A DNA stretch of 64,000 nt from Rotaria sp. Silwood1 (lineage: Eukaryota > Rotifera > Eurotatoria > Philodinida > Philodinidae), in NCBI GenBank assembly GCA_905250075.1, contig CAJNOP010000079.1, forward strand, positions 486,645 through 550,644, given 5' to 3'. Within the stretch, counting starts at the first letter, position 1. Every line of letters begins with the position of its first letter. The notes under the pieces are model-generated. The model searched no databases. It was given only the letters and a program-made list of their open reading frames with translations, and had not been told where the DNA came from. The position numbers were made by a program, and so were the translations under genes. Of the stretch, positions 24,801-36,345 are shown one piece after another.

Positions 24801-25778
24801 ACAAAAAAAACGTTTTCTCGTTTAGTCCAATGAGTCTAGCAGCAAGTTTTAATTTAATTAGTGAATTATTACCTCTATGTTTGCCATCAAAAACTAATCA
24901 AGAAGATTTAATTAAACTTGTTTATGATCGAATGAATGATTTTGTTAATGATGAAAGTAATGATGAATGTGCTTGTGCTATACTTAATCTTCTTAGTAAA
25001 GCTCGATCATGTTTATATGATTCATCAAATGGTTATTATTATTGTTTTATTCTTTTTTTTTTCAATTTATTTTATTGTTTTCTTTAGCGGAACGTAAATG
25101 TCAATATTGGGGATTAATTTTAAAATTATCTTCATTTTCATCTGATACTGTTCGAGAAACATTTATTAAAACGATTCCATTGATTATTAATGATAAACGT
25201 CTTTCAGGTTATTTGGAGTTTTTTTTTTGTCTTTTTTTTTGTCTAGAATCATTTTTGTTTTAGGTGTATTTGGTGCTAATTGTTATTTGACACAAAATGT
25301 TTTATTTGAATATTTTACAAATGATGCATTATTATATTCATCAAGTGATTTATTTATTAATCTTATTGTGAATTTATTTAATGATTTATTAAGTGATATT
25401 CATTCAAGTGATGAAGATGAAGAAGAAATTAGTTTTGATCGTCGTTTATGGCCATCATCTGAAGGTTATAATAATGTATTTGTATCCGAAAATGAAAGTT
25501 GTGATCACTATTGTGCTTGTTATGGACAACATCTTCTTTCTTCATTAGAAAAAATTCTAGAAAAATCTTCAATAGTAAATATTAATAAAACAATTGATAT
25601 AATACGTGATCAATGTAATCGATTAATTGATATTCAAATAGAAGCATTCAATCGAGTTTTTATAAGACAAAGATCAACAGTTCGATTAAATTTAATGATT
25701 GAATTTCTACGTGTTACAAAATCGATACATAGTATTAAATTAGAACAATTACCTCAACAATGGACATCCCATTATTAA
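15805..25778 (+). CDS. THADA: THADA / TRM732-like tRNA 2'-O-methylation cofactor
   Basis: About 33 exons with short GT-AG introns give roughly 1,700 residues, close to the family's usual 1,400-1,950. Family hallmarks: the DUF2428 core with LLVCCWRTIKEISLLFSRL (near 21550), TRRSGGLPFYLQSIL (near 22010), RNSATLLLSTIVQRIFG (near 22916) and TSREFFNKYP (near 23020), followed by RLYPSPLDG (near 23235). The rest is helical ARM/HEAT-like repeats. In yeast and animals the homologue partners an FTSJ1/Trm7 methyltransferase to modify position 32 of the tRNA anticodon loop. Start at 15805 (MPSRSKK); stop after TSHY at 25778. Larger introns lie at about 16460-17114, 19676-20884, 22190-22791 and 23712-24238; the second holds another gene. 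Exon borders were read by eye and a few may be off by a codon. Confidence 0.9.
19663..20724 (-). CDS. ADP-ribosylglycohydrolase-like protein nested in a THADA intron
   Basis: Exons 20378-20724 and 19663-20323 on the minus strand join across a 54-bp intron to 335 residues. The join gives QRYFQWWMNGYMCPTG, the conserved segment of the ADPRH/DraG family, then CFTPHVDIKKSI. Near the end DSDETILL...SGALYNSIPDHWF matches the family's DADT...GAxYGxxxIPxxW region. These enzymes remove ADP-ribose with two magnesium ions. The usual TDDT motif reads SDAI here (second Asp lost), DADT reads DSDE, and the N-terminal GDALG block is missing from the predicted start. It may therefore be a pseudoenzyme, or a 5' exon upstream of 20724 may be missing. 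The gene lies wholly inside a 1.2-kb THADA intron on the opposite strand. Confidence 0.8.
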
Positions 25779-27208
25779 AATACGATCATTCCGTTGATTT
25801 AATTTTAATTAAATTTTGTCTTGTGTCGATTTTTTCAAAAAGAAAAAAATAAAATAAAAGAACGAGCTGTGTTTACCAAAAGGACATTGACGATACTTTT
25901 CATTTTATAGAAATTCAAATTAACTTAAAATATCATGACTCGAAAGTAAAGTAAGATACTGATTTTTCAAAATTTCTGTTTAAATGAAATGAAATCGGGT
26001 ACAAAGTAAAAAAGAGTCCTATGACATGTTGGCAAAAAACAGATAAATATTTTTGAGTTTGTCATCTTCAAACAGAACTAAAATGGGATGTGTTTTGTTC
26101 AAATGCATTAATATAGATCTGAATGTTTCGATAATTGAGAAGCACAGTGGTAATTGTAATTACTATAAGCACAATATGCAGTGAAATTGCCTTTCTTTCT
26201 TTCGCAGACAAATTTACACTGAAATAACTTGAACGTAGTACCAGAATGACTTATGAATATGGTGGACTAAAACAAGATCTCTGCTTTTGTTATTTATTTT
26301 TGCCTATAGTATGTCAAATAAAATATGCAAAATTACATCTGAACTTACAATATCCTCTCAAACACAAATTCTACAAACAATAATGCTTTACTCGTATCGG
26401 ATGTAAATCGCAACGAGTTTTTCAAGAGTTTGCGGAGTTGTTTACAGCAAATAATGTTTTCTCTAGAATCAAGGGATCCTTTTAGGAAATCTGATAGTCA
26501 AGCAGATAGAGAGCCCATTGAGTTCTACTTGACGGCGAGAGAATCCAAGATGGACTGCAATTTAGGACAAGTCCGTTTCGGAAACATCCCAATTTTGATT
26601 TAAAGTATTCGACATTATGTATCTTACAATGAAACCTTCGGTACTGTCCATCTAGAAGAAAGGTCACACACGGGTATAATTATTATTCTTACTGTCAAAC
26701 TAATAAATTTAAAATATCACGTGCCCATAGCATGTTTGGACCGAGTTATTCAAGTTTTAAGATATTTACAGTTTTCTTAATAAGCGAACTAATATGATAG
26801 CCATTCAGATGCTGTTTCATATGATCATCGAATTTTTTAAGGTAGTATTTTAGTATCTTGTTGAAAACTATCGATCCCATTAGAATCATATTAGATTCAG
26901 CTTCTTCTGAAAGTTTACCCACAAGAAGCTGGAAAAAGATGCAATGATGAACAAAACGATTGGCAAGATTGACAAACCGGAAGATGTTTGCATTGAATCT
27001 TATAGTTTTTAGTGTTCAGCTAATAGCCGTGAAGCGTAAGGCCTATAAACGTGTGCTGGGTGTAAAAAAGCCTTTACTATTGTTACTCACTTGAACATGT
27101 TTATCTGAAGTTGTAGCAGATTTATTGTTTTCATATAAAGAAAGTTGAAAGTGCTGATAACTACGGATTTTCATATTGAACTGCTGGTATTTATTTCATT
27201 CTAGTAGG
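25779..27208. other. 3' flank of THADA, no supported gene
   Basis: Less AT-biased than the upstream introns but without a recognisable gene; the longest minus frame (26482-26667, 61 codons) has no known motif. No clear repeat ends found. Confidence 0.35.
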
Positions 27209-27478
27209 AGTGGGGTGTGGGTGTTGGTGAGTGTGGTTGTGGTTGTGGGTGTGGGTTAGTGAGTGGGTGGGTGTGAATGAGAGGGTGGGGGTGGATGTGT
27301 GTGCAGATAAAGACATGACCGACACCCACACCCACACCCACACTCACACTCATACCCACACCTACCCACCCACACCCACGCCCACACCCACGCCCACGCC
27401 CACACCCACACCCACACCCACACCCACACCCACACCCACACCCACACCTACACCCACCCACACCCACACACCCACCCA
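27209..27478. repeat. telomere-type hairpin A
   Basis: A degenerate G-rich array (TGTGGG, TGTTGG, TGAGTG, TGTGGT units; 27209-27302) is followed, after a spacer with GCAGATAA and AGACATGACC, by a cleaner C-rich array of CCCACA units (27318-27478). The long open frames across it are repeat translations (Thr/Pro/His, Gly/Val/Cys or Trp/Val) and are not genes. Confidence 0.92.
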
Positions 27479-27851
27479 TCTTTCTAACCCAATGTTAAAG
27501 CTTTCTATATACGTTATTTCATATAACCCGAGCCTGATGCATCGAGAAAATATTAAAATAAGGTCTTCAGATTTTGCAGAATGTAAAGTATTTTGCTAGA
27601 GGGAAAAGTTTAATGAAAGTTGCGGCGAGACGTTTTGCAAAATATTGAGCCGTTGACGTTCTATAGCTGTTTTACTTAAAGCAATAAAATTCCAGCTAGA
27701 ATAATGATTCCGTGAAAGTCATGATTTCATGCAAGTTCTCTAAGCGATAGAAACTATCTACACAGCTGAATTTTGTATCAGACTACTTATTCAATGAAGT
27801 GAACCCATAGTCAAAACTTCAAAAGTCTAGCATGATCCATAAATGAAATTT
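27479..27851. other. non-coding spacer
   Basis: No gene or repeat recognised between the telomere-type array and the tandem repeat. Confidence 0.35.
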
Positions 27852-29215
27852 GTATACAAGGTCTGGCTCAAATATTGATTTTGGGCCCAAAAGATGACCT
27901 CTGCTTCAATTCGTTTATGGATAGCCCCGACTGATTTTGCTATGAAGTTGTATACCTAAGGTGACTCATCCAACTTCTTAATTTCGGCCCTCAAACATCC
28001 TGTATTTTAGGAGAAAATCACATCTGAAAATCAAGAACGAATTCTGAAAGCCCACATTTTTGAGATGACTCTTCTGACCTAACGGAACGACATATATAGT
28101 TGAAATTTTCAGAAAACATATATCTTGCATTTCTCTATCTATGCTGAAAATGTCAGACTTCTATATCATTCCAATTAAAAGTTATGAAGCACAAAAATTT
28201 CCAAAAGTGAGCATTTTTCCGTATATTGTGTATTTCATAGAATCCCAATGGCTCAATATTTCTCAATAATAATTTAATGGCAAAGAGAACTCACTCAGAT
28301 ATATATCTACGGAAAATTTCAGCCCAATATGTTGAGCCATTCATGAGATATCATTGAATTAGGATCCCCGTTTTGGAAGAGGGACCTTAGCAGGACGTTT
28401 CATAGAATACCCCTAAATAATCAAAGAGACCATATTTTTCGAAATAACTTGCGTCAAAATTCTTAGAATAGTCCCCTCTATAACATATGTTAAATTGAGC
28501 AAAATCTGACTATCTCGTCTTGGACAAATGGGGCTGAGGTATACAAGCCCTGGCTCATAAAATAAGGGCTACCCATCTCAGACACACCTCCCAAAGATGA
28601 CCTCCGGTGCAAGCCATTTTTAGAGATCCCACGCTAATTTTTTTATGGGCTTGTAGCTCTAAGAGAGTACTTCAAACTTCTACGGACGAACTTTCCAGGC
28701 AATCCATATCTTGGGAGAACGCGAACCCAGAAAAACCTGATTTTCATCCAAAATCGGTTTTTCAGAGAACTCTCCTGAACGAATGGAACGACGTAGATGG
28801 CTGAAATTTTCAGGGAACATATATCTCGCAGTTCTCTATCTATGCTGAAAATTTCAGAGTTCTATGTCATTCCAATCAAAAGTTATGAAGCATAAAAGTT
28901 ACCGAAAATGAGCATTTTCCCGTATATTGTGTGCTTCATAAAATCCCAATGGCTCAATATTTCTCAATAAAAATTTAATGGCAAATAGAACTCAGGGAGA
29001 TATATGTCTGTAGAAAATTTCAGCTCAATCTGTTGAGCCGTTCATGAGATATCATTGCATTAGGATCCCCGTTTTTGACATGGGCTGTTTTTAGGGCTTT
29101 TAGTAAAATGCTCATAAAAAATCGAGGGATCAATATTTTTCGAAACGGCTTGCGTCAGAATTCTTAGAATAGTTCCCTCTATAACATATATTAAATTGAG
29201 CAAAATCTGACGACA
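27852..29215. repeat. tandem pair of diverged repeats of about 690 bp
   Basis: Copy 1 starts at GTATACAAGG (27852) and copy 2 at GTATACAAGC (28539), a period of about 687 that drifts to 701 near the end. Shared blocks run in the same order: CTGAAATTTTCAG, CTCTATCTATGCTGAAAAT, ATCCCAATGGCTCAATATTT, GTTGAGCC, TCATGAGATATCATTG, AGGATCCCCGTTTT, CTTGCGTCA. No coding capacity is conserved between copies. It is a duplicated non-autonomous element or satellite monomer of unknown type. Confidence 0.85.
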
Positions 29216-29910
29216 TCGCTTGAGCAGGTCTCTGCTTAATCGGTCGTGGCTTATATGAAATGGCTCATATATGATAAAAACTGCCAAGATACCGGCAGTT
29301 CACCACGATTTCATCATTCCAGTTAACGACTCCAATTATCTTGACAAACGTCACCCAGTCAAATGCGAAAGCTTAAAAATGTGTGTATACACGTGATCTG
29401 CTTCGACAGGACATGCTTGTGAACGCGTCGTAGAGTCACCTATGTTTGGGTTGACACACATGAAAAGTTGCGCATGAACATGCATTTTAGCATTGCATCC
29501 GAAAATATGCAACTCTAGTTGAAGTTCTTTTTTTTTCATGTGTTTGACATGTACAGACCTCAAGATGTGTCCGTATCCCATGACTTTATTTCCATAGACA
29601 AGCATATGAATTTTTGCATGATTTGCCTGAACATTTAAAGCAACCCATACGCTCAACTAATGAAAATTATACAAATGAGTACACTTGAAACAATCAATTA
29701 GGATAACATAATAAAAACCTGTCTGCTCAATATGAAAGAATGCTTCTTACAATTGAGAATGTCTGAATTTCGTTGCTCACGTAGATTTTCTTTTTCGTCT
29801 GCCTGTTATAGAATGTGTTATTTGAACTGTGAATTCTTATTATGAGTCAATCATGTTGAATATAAAACTGAAGAAAAAAAAAATGAAAAGCACGTATAAC
29901 ACACAATTGG
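29216..29910. other. non-coding, one unsupported minus-strand frame
   Basis: An open frame of 101 codons on the minus strand (29351-29656) is rich in His, Met and Cys. It has no recognisable domain, start context or splice structure. I do not treat it as a gene. Confidence 0.3.
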
Positions 29911-30630
29911 ACGTAGGTGTGAGTGTGTGGGTGTGGGATGTGCGTGCAAGGGGGAAACAGCAGAGATTTCTGCCGTGAAGTCTCATCAAGTCTTGAGAGT
30001 CTTTCGAAGTCTTCCGAAGTCTCTTGAAGTCTTATGAAGTCTCATGAATTTTCATAAAGTCTCTTGAAGTCTCTGAAGTTTTATGGAGTCTTTTGAAGTC
30101 TTTTAAAGTTTTATGAAGTCTTTTGAAGTCTCTTGAAGTCTCTTGAAGTCTCATGAATTCTTCTGGAAGTTTTGACGGGTGTGGCTGTGGGTGTGTGTGG
30201 GGGTGTGGGTGTCGGGTATGGCTGTGGGTATGGGTGTGGATCGCAGATAACATTCAGACCCACATCCACCCACACCCACACCCATCCACACCCACACACC
30301 CACACCCACACCCACGCCCACACCCACACCCACACCCATATCCACACCCACACCCACCCCACACCCAAACCCATCCACACCCACACTCACACCCACCCCA
30401 CACCCAAACCCACCCACACCCACACCCACACCCACACACCCACACCCTCTGGACCTGGATCCGATCTGGACCCGATTGATTAAAATTCGTTGGACTCGGA
30501 TCCGACCTGGACCCGAACTTTAGCAGTAAAATTTTAAAAATCTGGATCCGGACCCGGACCCGACGGAATGTAACCCACACCCACACCCACATTCCACACC
30601 CCACACCCACGCCACACCGACACCCGCAAG
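29911..30630. repeat. telomere-type composite B (nested G- and C-rich arrays)
   Basis: A short outer G-rich stretch (29911-29940, GTGTGTGGGTGTGGGATGTG), a 12-bp minisatellite, an inner G-rich array (30178-30241), a spacer with GGATCGCAGATAACATTCAG, a long C-rich array (30258-30449), two GGATCCGGACCCG-rich blocks (about 30450-30565), and an outer C-rich array (30572-30630). G-rich arrays precede C-rich arrays, so the whole is a degenerate palindrome. Open frames across it are repeat translations. Confidence 0.9.
29977..30168. repeat. 12-bp minisatellite (GAAGTCTCTTGA type)
   Basis: About 16 degenerate units of GAAGTCTCTTGA / GAAGTCTCATGA / GAAGTCTTTTGA in tandem, inside the composite telomere-type repeat. 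Confidence 0.9.
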
Positions 30631-31180
30631 ACACGAACTTCTGTAAGCTGCGTATAATAAAAATACAAATATTATAAACAAAGTTTGTCCTTGAAATTGT
30701 TCTAAGTCGTCATTACATAGGAAGTCGATGATTGACAATAACAATATTTATATTTCGAACGATGGCACGAGCATATTAAATACTTATATCACAGAAGCAA
30801 TTCCATGTTGCTTTTACGACGTTTTTTTTTCTATAAAGATTACTTTTTCGCAGCAAAATTAAGTGCTTAAGAAAGTAGTGGAGCAATATCGAATTTCTTT
30901 TTTTCGAAAGATCACATTGTGCGCTTCTTCACTTTCAGCGAATGCGAAAAATATTGTCTTTTCATTAGATATAAAGACGGTTGCCGCCGCTATTCTGTCT
31001 CATTTCAACGCAAGCAATGGTTTCAACAGTAATTCGTTGTTTCGTATTCGTTCTATTCAGGTAATTCTAAAATCTATTTTTTTCTATTCATCTAATGTTG
31101 AACAATTTTCCTTTTAAGCGTTATAGGTTTGATTCTTTTTTTATTTTACATATCCTCCTATTAATTTGGTATGTCGCTAG
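30631..31180. other. upstream region of Cys-rich exon
   Basis: An 84-codon plus frame at 30863-31117 contains an apparent splice donor (CAG then GTAATTC at about 31071). Its phase does not fit the acceptor at 31180, so it is not accepted as an upstream exon. A 5' exon with a signal peptide for the Cys-rich/NHL gene is expected here but was not identified. Confidence 0.35.
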
Positions 31181-32958
31181 TTCGAGTGAAATCTCAATTC
31201 TGCAATGGAATTGCTCAATATAATCGATGTTCGCTAAATAGTGCATGTGCATGTTTCCATATAGCAGGTGCTATTGACATTGGCATTTGTACCGATGTAT
31301 TCGTCGATTGTTCTGAGCTAGTTCCATGCGAACGCTCAAACAACATTTGCAGTGAATTTAATCATAGATGTGTTCATCATCCTCGATGTCATAATCTTCC
31401 TGTTTGTTATCCGGTGCCAAGTTTCAATCGACAACTCTGTCCACTGATAGCAAGTAAGAAAACAAACAGTGCTCTACAGATTCAAGTGAAAGTCGAATCT
31501 TTCTTAAAGTTATTTCTTCATCGCTCACCCACCCTCACATATGCAGTTCATGTTGGTGTAGGAGTAGTGGGAAAGAGTCGAAGAGCCTTTGAAAAAGTAC
31601 GCAAAGCATGACAGAAAACGAATTGTAATCATGGGAAAGAAAGATTCCATCTGTTTTCATGGAACTATATCCATTACTTTGAAATACAGAGTCTGTTTCA
31701 GTTATATTTAGCAATGCATGAATATGCAGTGAACTTTTGAATGTGCATTAGAGACCGAAACAAATTGGACAGTTGATCATTCGATTCGATTCTGTAGAAC
31801 GTGTCATATGTTAGGATCTCCATAAGAGCACTTCAATTCTATTATGCCACGTTTCTCTTTATTCACAGTTTTCGTTGTATACGCGACTGAGTCTAGTGAA
31901 TATTGAGTTCATTCAGCAGCCTTTTTTTCAAAACAACTGCGATCAACATCTAGCTCGAAAGAAAACTCATTTATGATTCTCTCTGTCATGTTTCTAATCA
32001 CTAACCTTGCGAAATCGAAGACTGATCATTTAGCTGTGATGGAGTAATCGCTAGAGCTCAAGAGTGATTTAGCCATTGAATTGAATGAATATGCCACTAA
32101 TGATTAGTAATGCAACTGTGTATGAAAATTAATTTTCACAACTTGTAGCACCGCTGACTCAGTCGCCTCAGAAAAATACTAATAAGCATAGAATGCATAT
32201 TGGCAGAATACCCTTGGTACGACTAATTATTTTGAAGGCTATGCCTGCTTGTATCAAACATTTGAGATTTCTTTCTTAAGAGAAGAATGTCAATATTCAA
32301 ACTGTCTGACGACCAGAGGAACAAGAGAAAGAGAGCTTGTAACAATTTATCTCTACAGTATTCTTCGGTTCTGTCCAGTATCTCTGTAAAATCATTTCAC
32401 TCACACTGCTGATATGACGGCAGAGTACTCTAATGGTCTAAGACGAACACACTGGCATGTGGACAATTTATGTGATAAGTTGAAATCACAAACTTCATAC
32501 TTCGAATAACGATGTTGTACTGCAACGGCAGTCGATACATTTAAATTTTTTACTTGTATTTAAAATATAACAGGAGCGATGAATTTGAGCAGAACAGTTT
32601 CGATGGATTCAGTTCAACTCAGTACGATTCGATTTGATTTGATTCAGCCGAATGAAATCGAATAGAATTGTCAAAAATTTTACTGGATTTTCGTTCTCCG
32701 ATGAATACAGAGGTTTTCCATCAAAAAAGCAATTTTGAAAGAAAAAAAATCTTTTTTTAGGCCATTTGAGATCGGCGCTCTAGTTTGAAACACTGCTTAG
32801 GCTTCACCTAAAACTTAAGTGCACCGAGTTTTATATTACATTCTATGTCAGACATAAAACTATCTGTTTTGATTACACAAATTTTCTTTGATAATTAATA
32901 GCAATGAATACAACAACTACAAGTACAATTCCAACTACAACAACTACTCAGAAACTAT
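31181..32958 (+). CDS. Cys-rich module and Thr linker, likely 5' exons of the NHL-repeat gene
   Basis: Exon 31181-31453 (acceptor GCTAG, donor A|GTAAG) encodes about 90 residues with some 17 cysteines, starting near QFCNGIAQYNRCSLNSACAC and ending HPRCHNLPVCYPVP...QLCPLI. I associate this module with bdelloid extracellular proteins. Exon 32902-32958 encodes a Thr-rich linker (TTTTTSTIPTTTTTQKL). Its phases fit both the Cys-rich exon (carry 1) and the NHL exon at 46465 (carry 1), so the three can be one protein: Cys-rich head, O-glycosylatable Thr stalk, NHL propeller. The intron to 46465 would be 13.5 kb. The start and signal peptide are not identified. If the link is wrong, these exons are a truncated relic. 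Confidence 0.55.
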
Positions 32959-34355
32959 GTAAGCATTAAATTAACGCTTGTTGATCTTGACAAATGCTAG
33001 TTTTATTTAAATATATAGTTTCTTTGTATTGAATATTAGTGTGCAGCTAGTTAAAGGTAACATTGACAAGATCAGCAATCTTATATTATGAGCGATTAAG
33101 TCGTTATCATAAGAAAAAAATCAATCAATAGTAATCCCCATGTTGACTATTTTTCGTCACTATTAAATTTTACTTCGTTTTGTTGACATCTACAAAACGA
33201 AATCCATCCTTTCTCTTCGTTTGATATTACTATATATGTTGCCTTTCAACCAAATATGCTGCATTTCAATTTAATAAAACATTTGACTTCAGATACTATA
33301 AAAATGCACTGTATTCTAAAGTTCTCCTCCCTCTCTTCCCTGTTTGAATTCAGACATTCGTAAAGTCAGGTTCTCCAATTCTGCCAGAAACTTTTTTTGA
33401 AGTATTGTATTCATAGTTTTAGCTACCAAGATCGCAAAGAGCTTCTTTTTAGTTCTCGGCAAAGAGTAAACATTTCACTGTTGAATGATATAATCTAAGT
33501 CAAAAACTAATTAGTCGATCATTTAGAAGAACTGCTAGAATAGGTTCAGAGAAAATTTTGATTATTATATGAGCTTCATGAATGTCGCTTACTACGTATG
33601 AATCAACTGAGAGTACTTGATGTATGCAGAAACATATTGACTCGTGCCCTAGAGGATTTTAGTAATGACTTACTAAAAAGCATAAAATATCGAAATAATT
33701 TAAAAACATCAGAACATTCGTATTATCAACGATTCAACATTGGTAGCACTAACACAGAATGCATGAGGGCAGGGGAATGAAGCATTGGATCTAGTTTGCC
33801 TACGAAAATATGGCGATAGACCTGGATACTCTACGAAAGTCACGATTGAAAAACGAGATTTTTGAAAATTTCAATTGATCTGACTCTCTTGACGTGTTTT
33901 GAACCTAGAGGTATTCGATGCTTTCTTTTTACTACAATGAAATCGGTTTTTAAATGTTTCAGTGAACAGAAAGATACTTCAAAGAAAAAATTGTGTCTCG
34001 GCTGCTCACTTGGCTGCCGTCATAGTTTTGTAGTAGAAGGAGTTTCGTACAATTAGCCATCTTTTTTCTTCTATAAGTCATTTGTGAATCGAGGACATCA
34101 ATTGTGAATCCATTCGCAAACTTTTAAGAATAAGGTGTTTCTTCGTCTGTCATTCATTTTTTTCCTATTTCGTCTTGCAGGTGTTTAAGATATTTCTCTT
34201 CATCGTCACTCGTGCCTTCTAGGCTCTTTGTGCTAAAGACATATGTTATGTTTCTTGGACTCTTCGATTTCCTTCGATCTTCGAAAGTTTTTCGAGCTCT
34301 TGCCTTCATTTGAATCGTACCACAACTTTTACTCTTTGGACTCCTTCTAATTCTT
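32959..34355. other. large intron or intergenic, first part
   Basis: No gene seen. Small open frames (33598-33780, 33862-34056) lack motifs. Confidence 0.35.
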
Positions 34356-34395
34356 TAGGGTGGGAGTGAGTGACGTGAGGATCCACACCCATCAC
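34356..34395. repeat. decayed telomere-type hairpin
   Basis: GGGTGGGAGTGAGTGACGTG followed at once by AGGATCCACACCCATCACTT, a small degenerate G-then-C pair with the same polarity as the larger arrays. Confidence 0.5.
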
Positions 34396-34963
34396 TTACA
34401 ATGAAGATTCTCTGCATGAGTATGCATTAGGTTTCAGGAATCATCATGCACTGTTGTTAGGATTTTTCAGAATTGGTTTTTCACGAATATCGTTTTTCTC
34501 TCGTTGAGACCGTGGTCAGAACCACTATCCAAATTCTATGACAATTCTAATCCGAAGGTTTGGAGCAGATGTTCAAAAAAAAAGCAAATAAAATCTTGTG
34601 AGAATCGTATTTGGAATTTGAATTAAGATCTTGAGTAAGATTGGGAGTGAACACACTGCTAGAATTCTGCATTCCCTATCAAGATAGAAATCCCTGCTAG
34701 AACTCAGAGAAAACCCTGGAGAAGTATCCTGAAATGTTCTGACTCGCCCATTTAGTTTCCCAATCAAGTTGATGATCAGGATTAACATATCTCTCGCAAA
34801 GATTCGCGATGCTAATAGTCCAAAACCGTCCGAACAAGATCCTGAATAATTACAATGGAGATTCTGACAACAACAGTACATCAGGCTCAAGGATTCTTCA
34901 TAGAATCTTGTAATAGTTTCTTAATTTGCGAATCTGTTGGATATTTCGATTTTCTTACTAACT

Positions 34964-35461
34964 ATGGAAGGGTTTTTACTGTTGAGCGAATTGATTGGTC
35001 TTATTCGTGTCAAATGATAGCTCTCACTGAGAAACTGACAAATTTAAAATATGAGCTGCTTCTGAAGCACCTGGGACAGAGATATCCAATTTTTAAGCTA
35101 TGCACAATCTGTTATTGTGTCAAAGGTCAAAGATCAAAGATTATCAACAAAGACCAGTGGCTGATGGATGGCTCAAGCTTCAACTACACAACTCTCCATC
35201 CAACAATCCAATAAATGAATTCTCCGCTCTCCAAACACCAAAGAATGAGACTCTTGAGGCATTCATCAGCCATTGGTCTTTGTTGGTAATCTTTGACCTT
35301 TGACACAATAACAGATTGCGCATAACTTAAAAATTGAATATCTTTGTCCCAGGTGCTTCGGGAGCTGCTCATATTTTAAATTTGTTAATTTCTCAGTGAG
35401 AGCTATCATTTGACACGAATAAAACCAATCAATTTGCTCAACAGTACAAACCCTTCCATTG
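34964..35461. repeat. inverted repeat with arms of about 210 bp
   Basis: The left arm (34964-35178) contains GATAGCTCTCACTGAGAAAC and CTGTTATTGTGTCAAAGGTC; the right arm (35257-35461) is its reverse complement with about 10% differences, around a loop of about 78 bp. The open frames here (34855-35214, 35100-35303, 35184-35372) lie within the arms and are not credible genes. It is probably a foldback element or local inverted duplication. Confidence 0.85.
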
Positions 35462-35469
35462 TAAGTTCC

Positions 35470-36345
35470 GATTCTCTTGTGGAATATTTTTTTTCTTATA
35501 CATTCCCAGGACGAAAAAAGCTAATATTTATGGTATATGAACTAGATATCTAGATCTACTCTACGCTAGAGTTTGAGCTTTCTACTTCTTATTTTTGCAA
35601 AAATACAAGCATTACCCATATTTAAGAAAAAATCAAAGAAATTTTAGAGATAAGGAGTGAGGCAGGTTAAATGATCGTGTTTCGCATTTCAATTTTCAAT
35701 CACTTAACACATTGTATTAAATAAACGTAAATATAACATAAGATGCAGCGTGAAAAGCTCTACAATTTAGAAAAAACAATTCATTTTATATATACGCCAT
35801 TTATTTTTTAAAATAAACAAAATTCTGTGCGAGCAATCAACGTCCTTTTCGCAGCGTAGAAAATGGATCTCATAGAAATTTGGCTTTTTTGAAAACAAAA
35901 GGTATACAATTAAAATACGCTTTATTTTGTAGATTGTAGAGCTTTTCACGCTGCATCTTATGTTACATTTTGTTTGTTTAATACAATGTGTTAAGTGATT
36001 GAAAACTGAAATGCAAAACACGATCATNNNNNNNNNNNNNNNNNNNNNNNNNNNNNNNNNNNNNNNNNNNNNNNNNNNNNNNNNNNNNNNNNNNNNNNNN
36101 NNNNNNNNNNNNNNNNNNNNNNNNNNNGAAGCAGTTTAAAAGATTTGGCCTTATCCGCCCTCCTCCTTTCTTCGATTTTTTCTTAAATATGGGTAATGTT
36201 TGTATCTATGCAACAATAAGAAATAGAAAGCTCAAACTCTAGCGTAGAGTAGATCTAGACATCTAGTTCGTATATCATAAATATCAGTCTTCTTCGCCCT
36301 AGGAATGTATAAGAAAAAAATATATTGCACAAGAGAATCAGAATT
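35470..36345. repeat. large palindrome containing an assembly gap
   Basis: The left arm (35470-35770) and right arm (35932-36345) are reverse complements: GATTCTCTTGTG at 35470 matches CACAAGAGAATC near 36330, CTCTACGCTAGAGTTTGAGC at 35559 matches its complement near 36233, and TAAGATGCAGCGTGAAAAGC at 35738 matches GCTTTTCACGCTGCATCTTA at 35941. The right arm is interrupted by the 100-N gap. Together with the previous inverted repeat this is a cluster of hairpin-forming DNA. Confidence 0.82.
36028..36127. other. assembly gap (100 N)
   Basis: Exactly 100 N, a conventional placeholder for a gap of unknown size. It falls inside one arm of a palindrome. Confidence 0.99.

Noticed and set aside
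27201..27599. Open frames of 60-120 codons on both strands across 27201-27599
   Set aside because: They are translations of TGTGGG/CCCACA repeats (Thr-Pro-His, Gly-Val-Cys, Trp-Val) and not genes.
29351..29656. 101-codon minus-strand frame
   Set aside because: No recognisable domain, promoter or splicing; kept only as an unsupported frame in the spacer note.
30032..30744. Several overlapping frames on both strands across 30032-30744
   Set aside because: Same reason: telomere-type and 12-bp minisatellite repeats give long open frames in all readings.
30863..31117. 84-codon frame upstream of the Cys-rich exon as its first exon
   Set aside because: Its donor leaves phase 0 while the acceptor at 31180 needs one carried base; no signal peptide or cysteines.
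32590..32680. GATTC/GATTTGATT repeats as a possible regulatory site
   Set aside because: Short low-complexity stretch; no evidence beyond the repeat itself.
34855..35372. Frames of 62-119 codons around 34855-35372 as genes
   Set aside because: They lie in the arms of an inverted repeat, with no motif and no consistent frame between arms.
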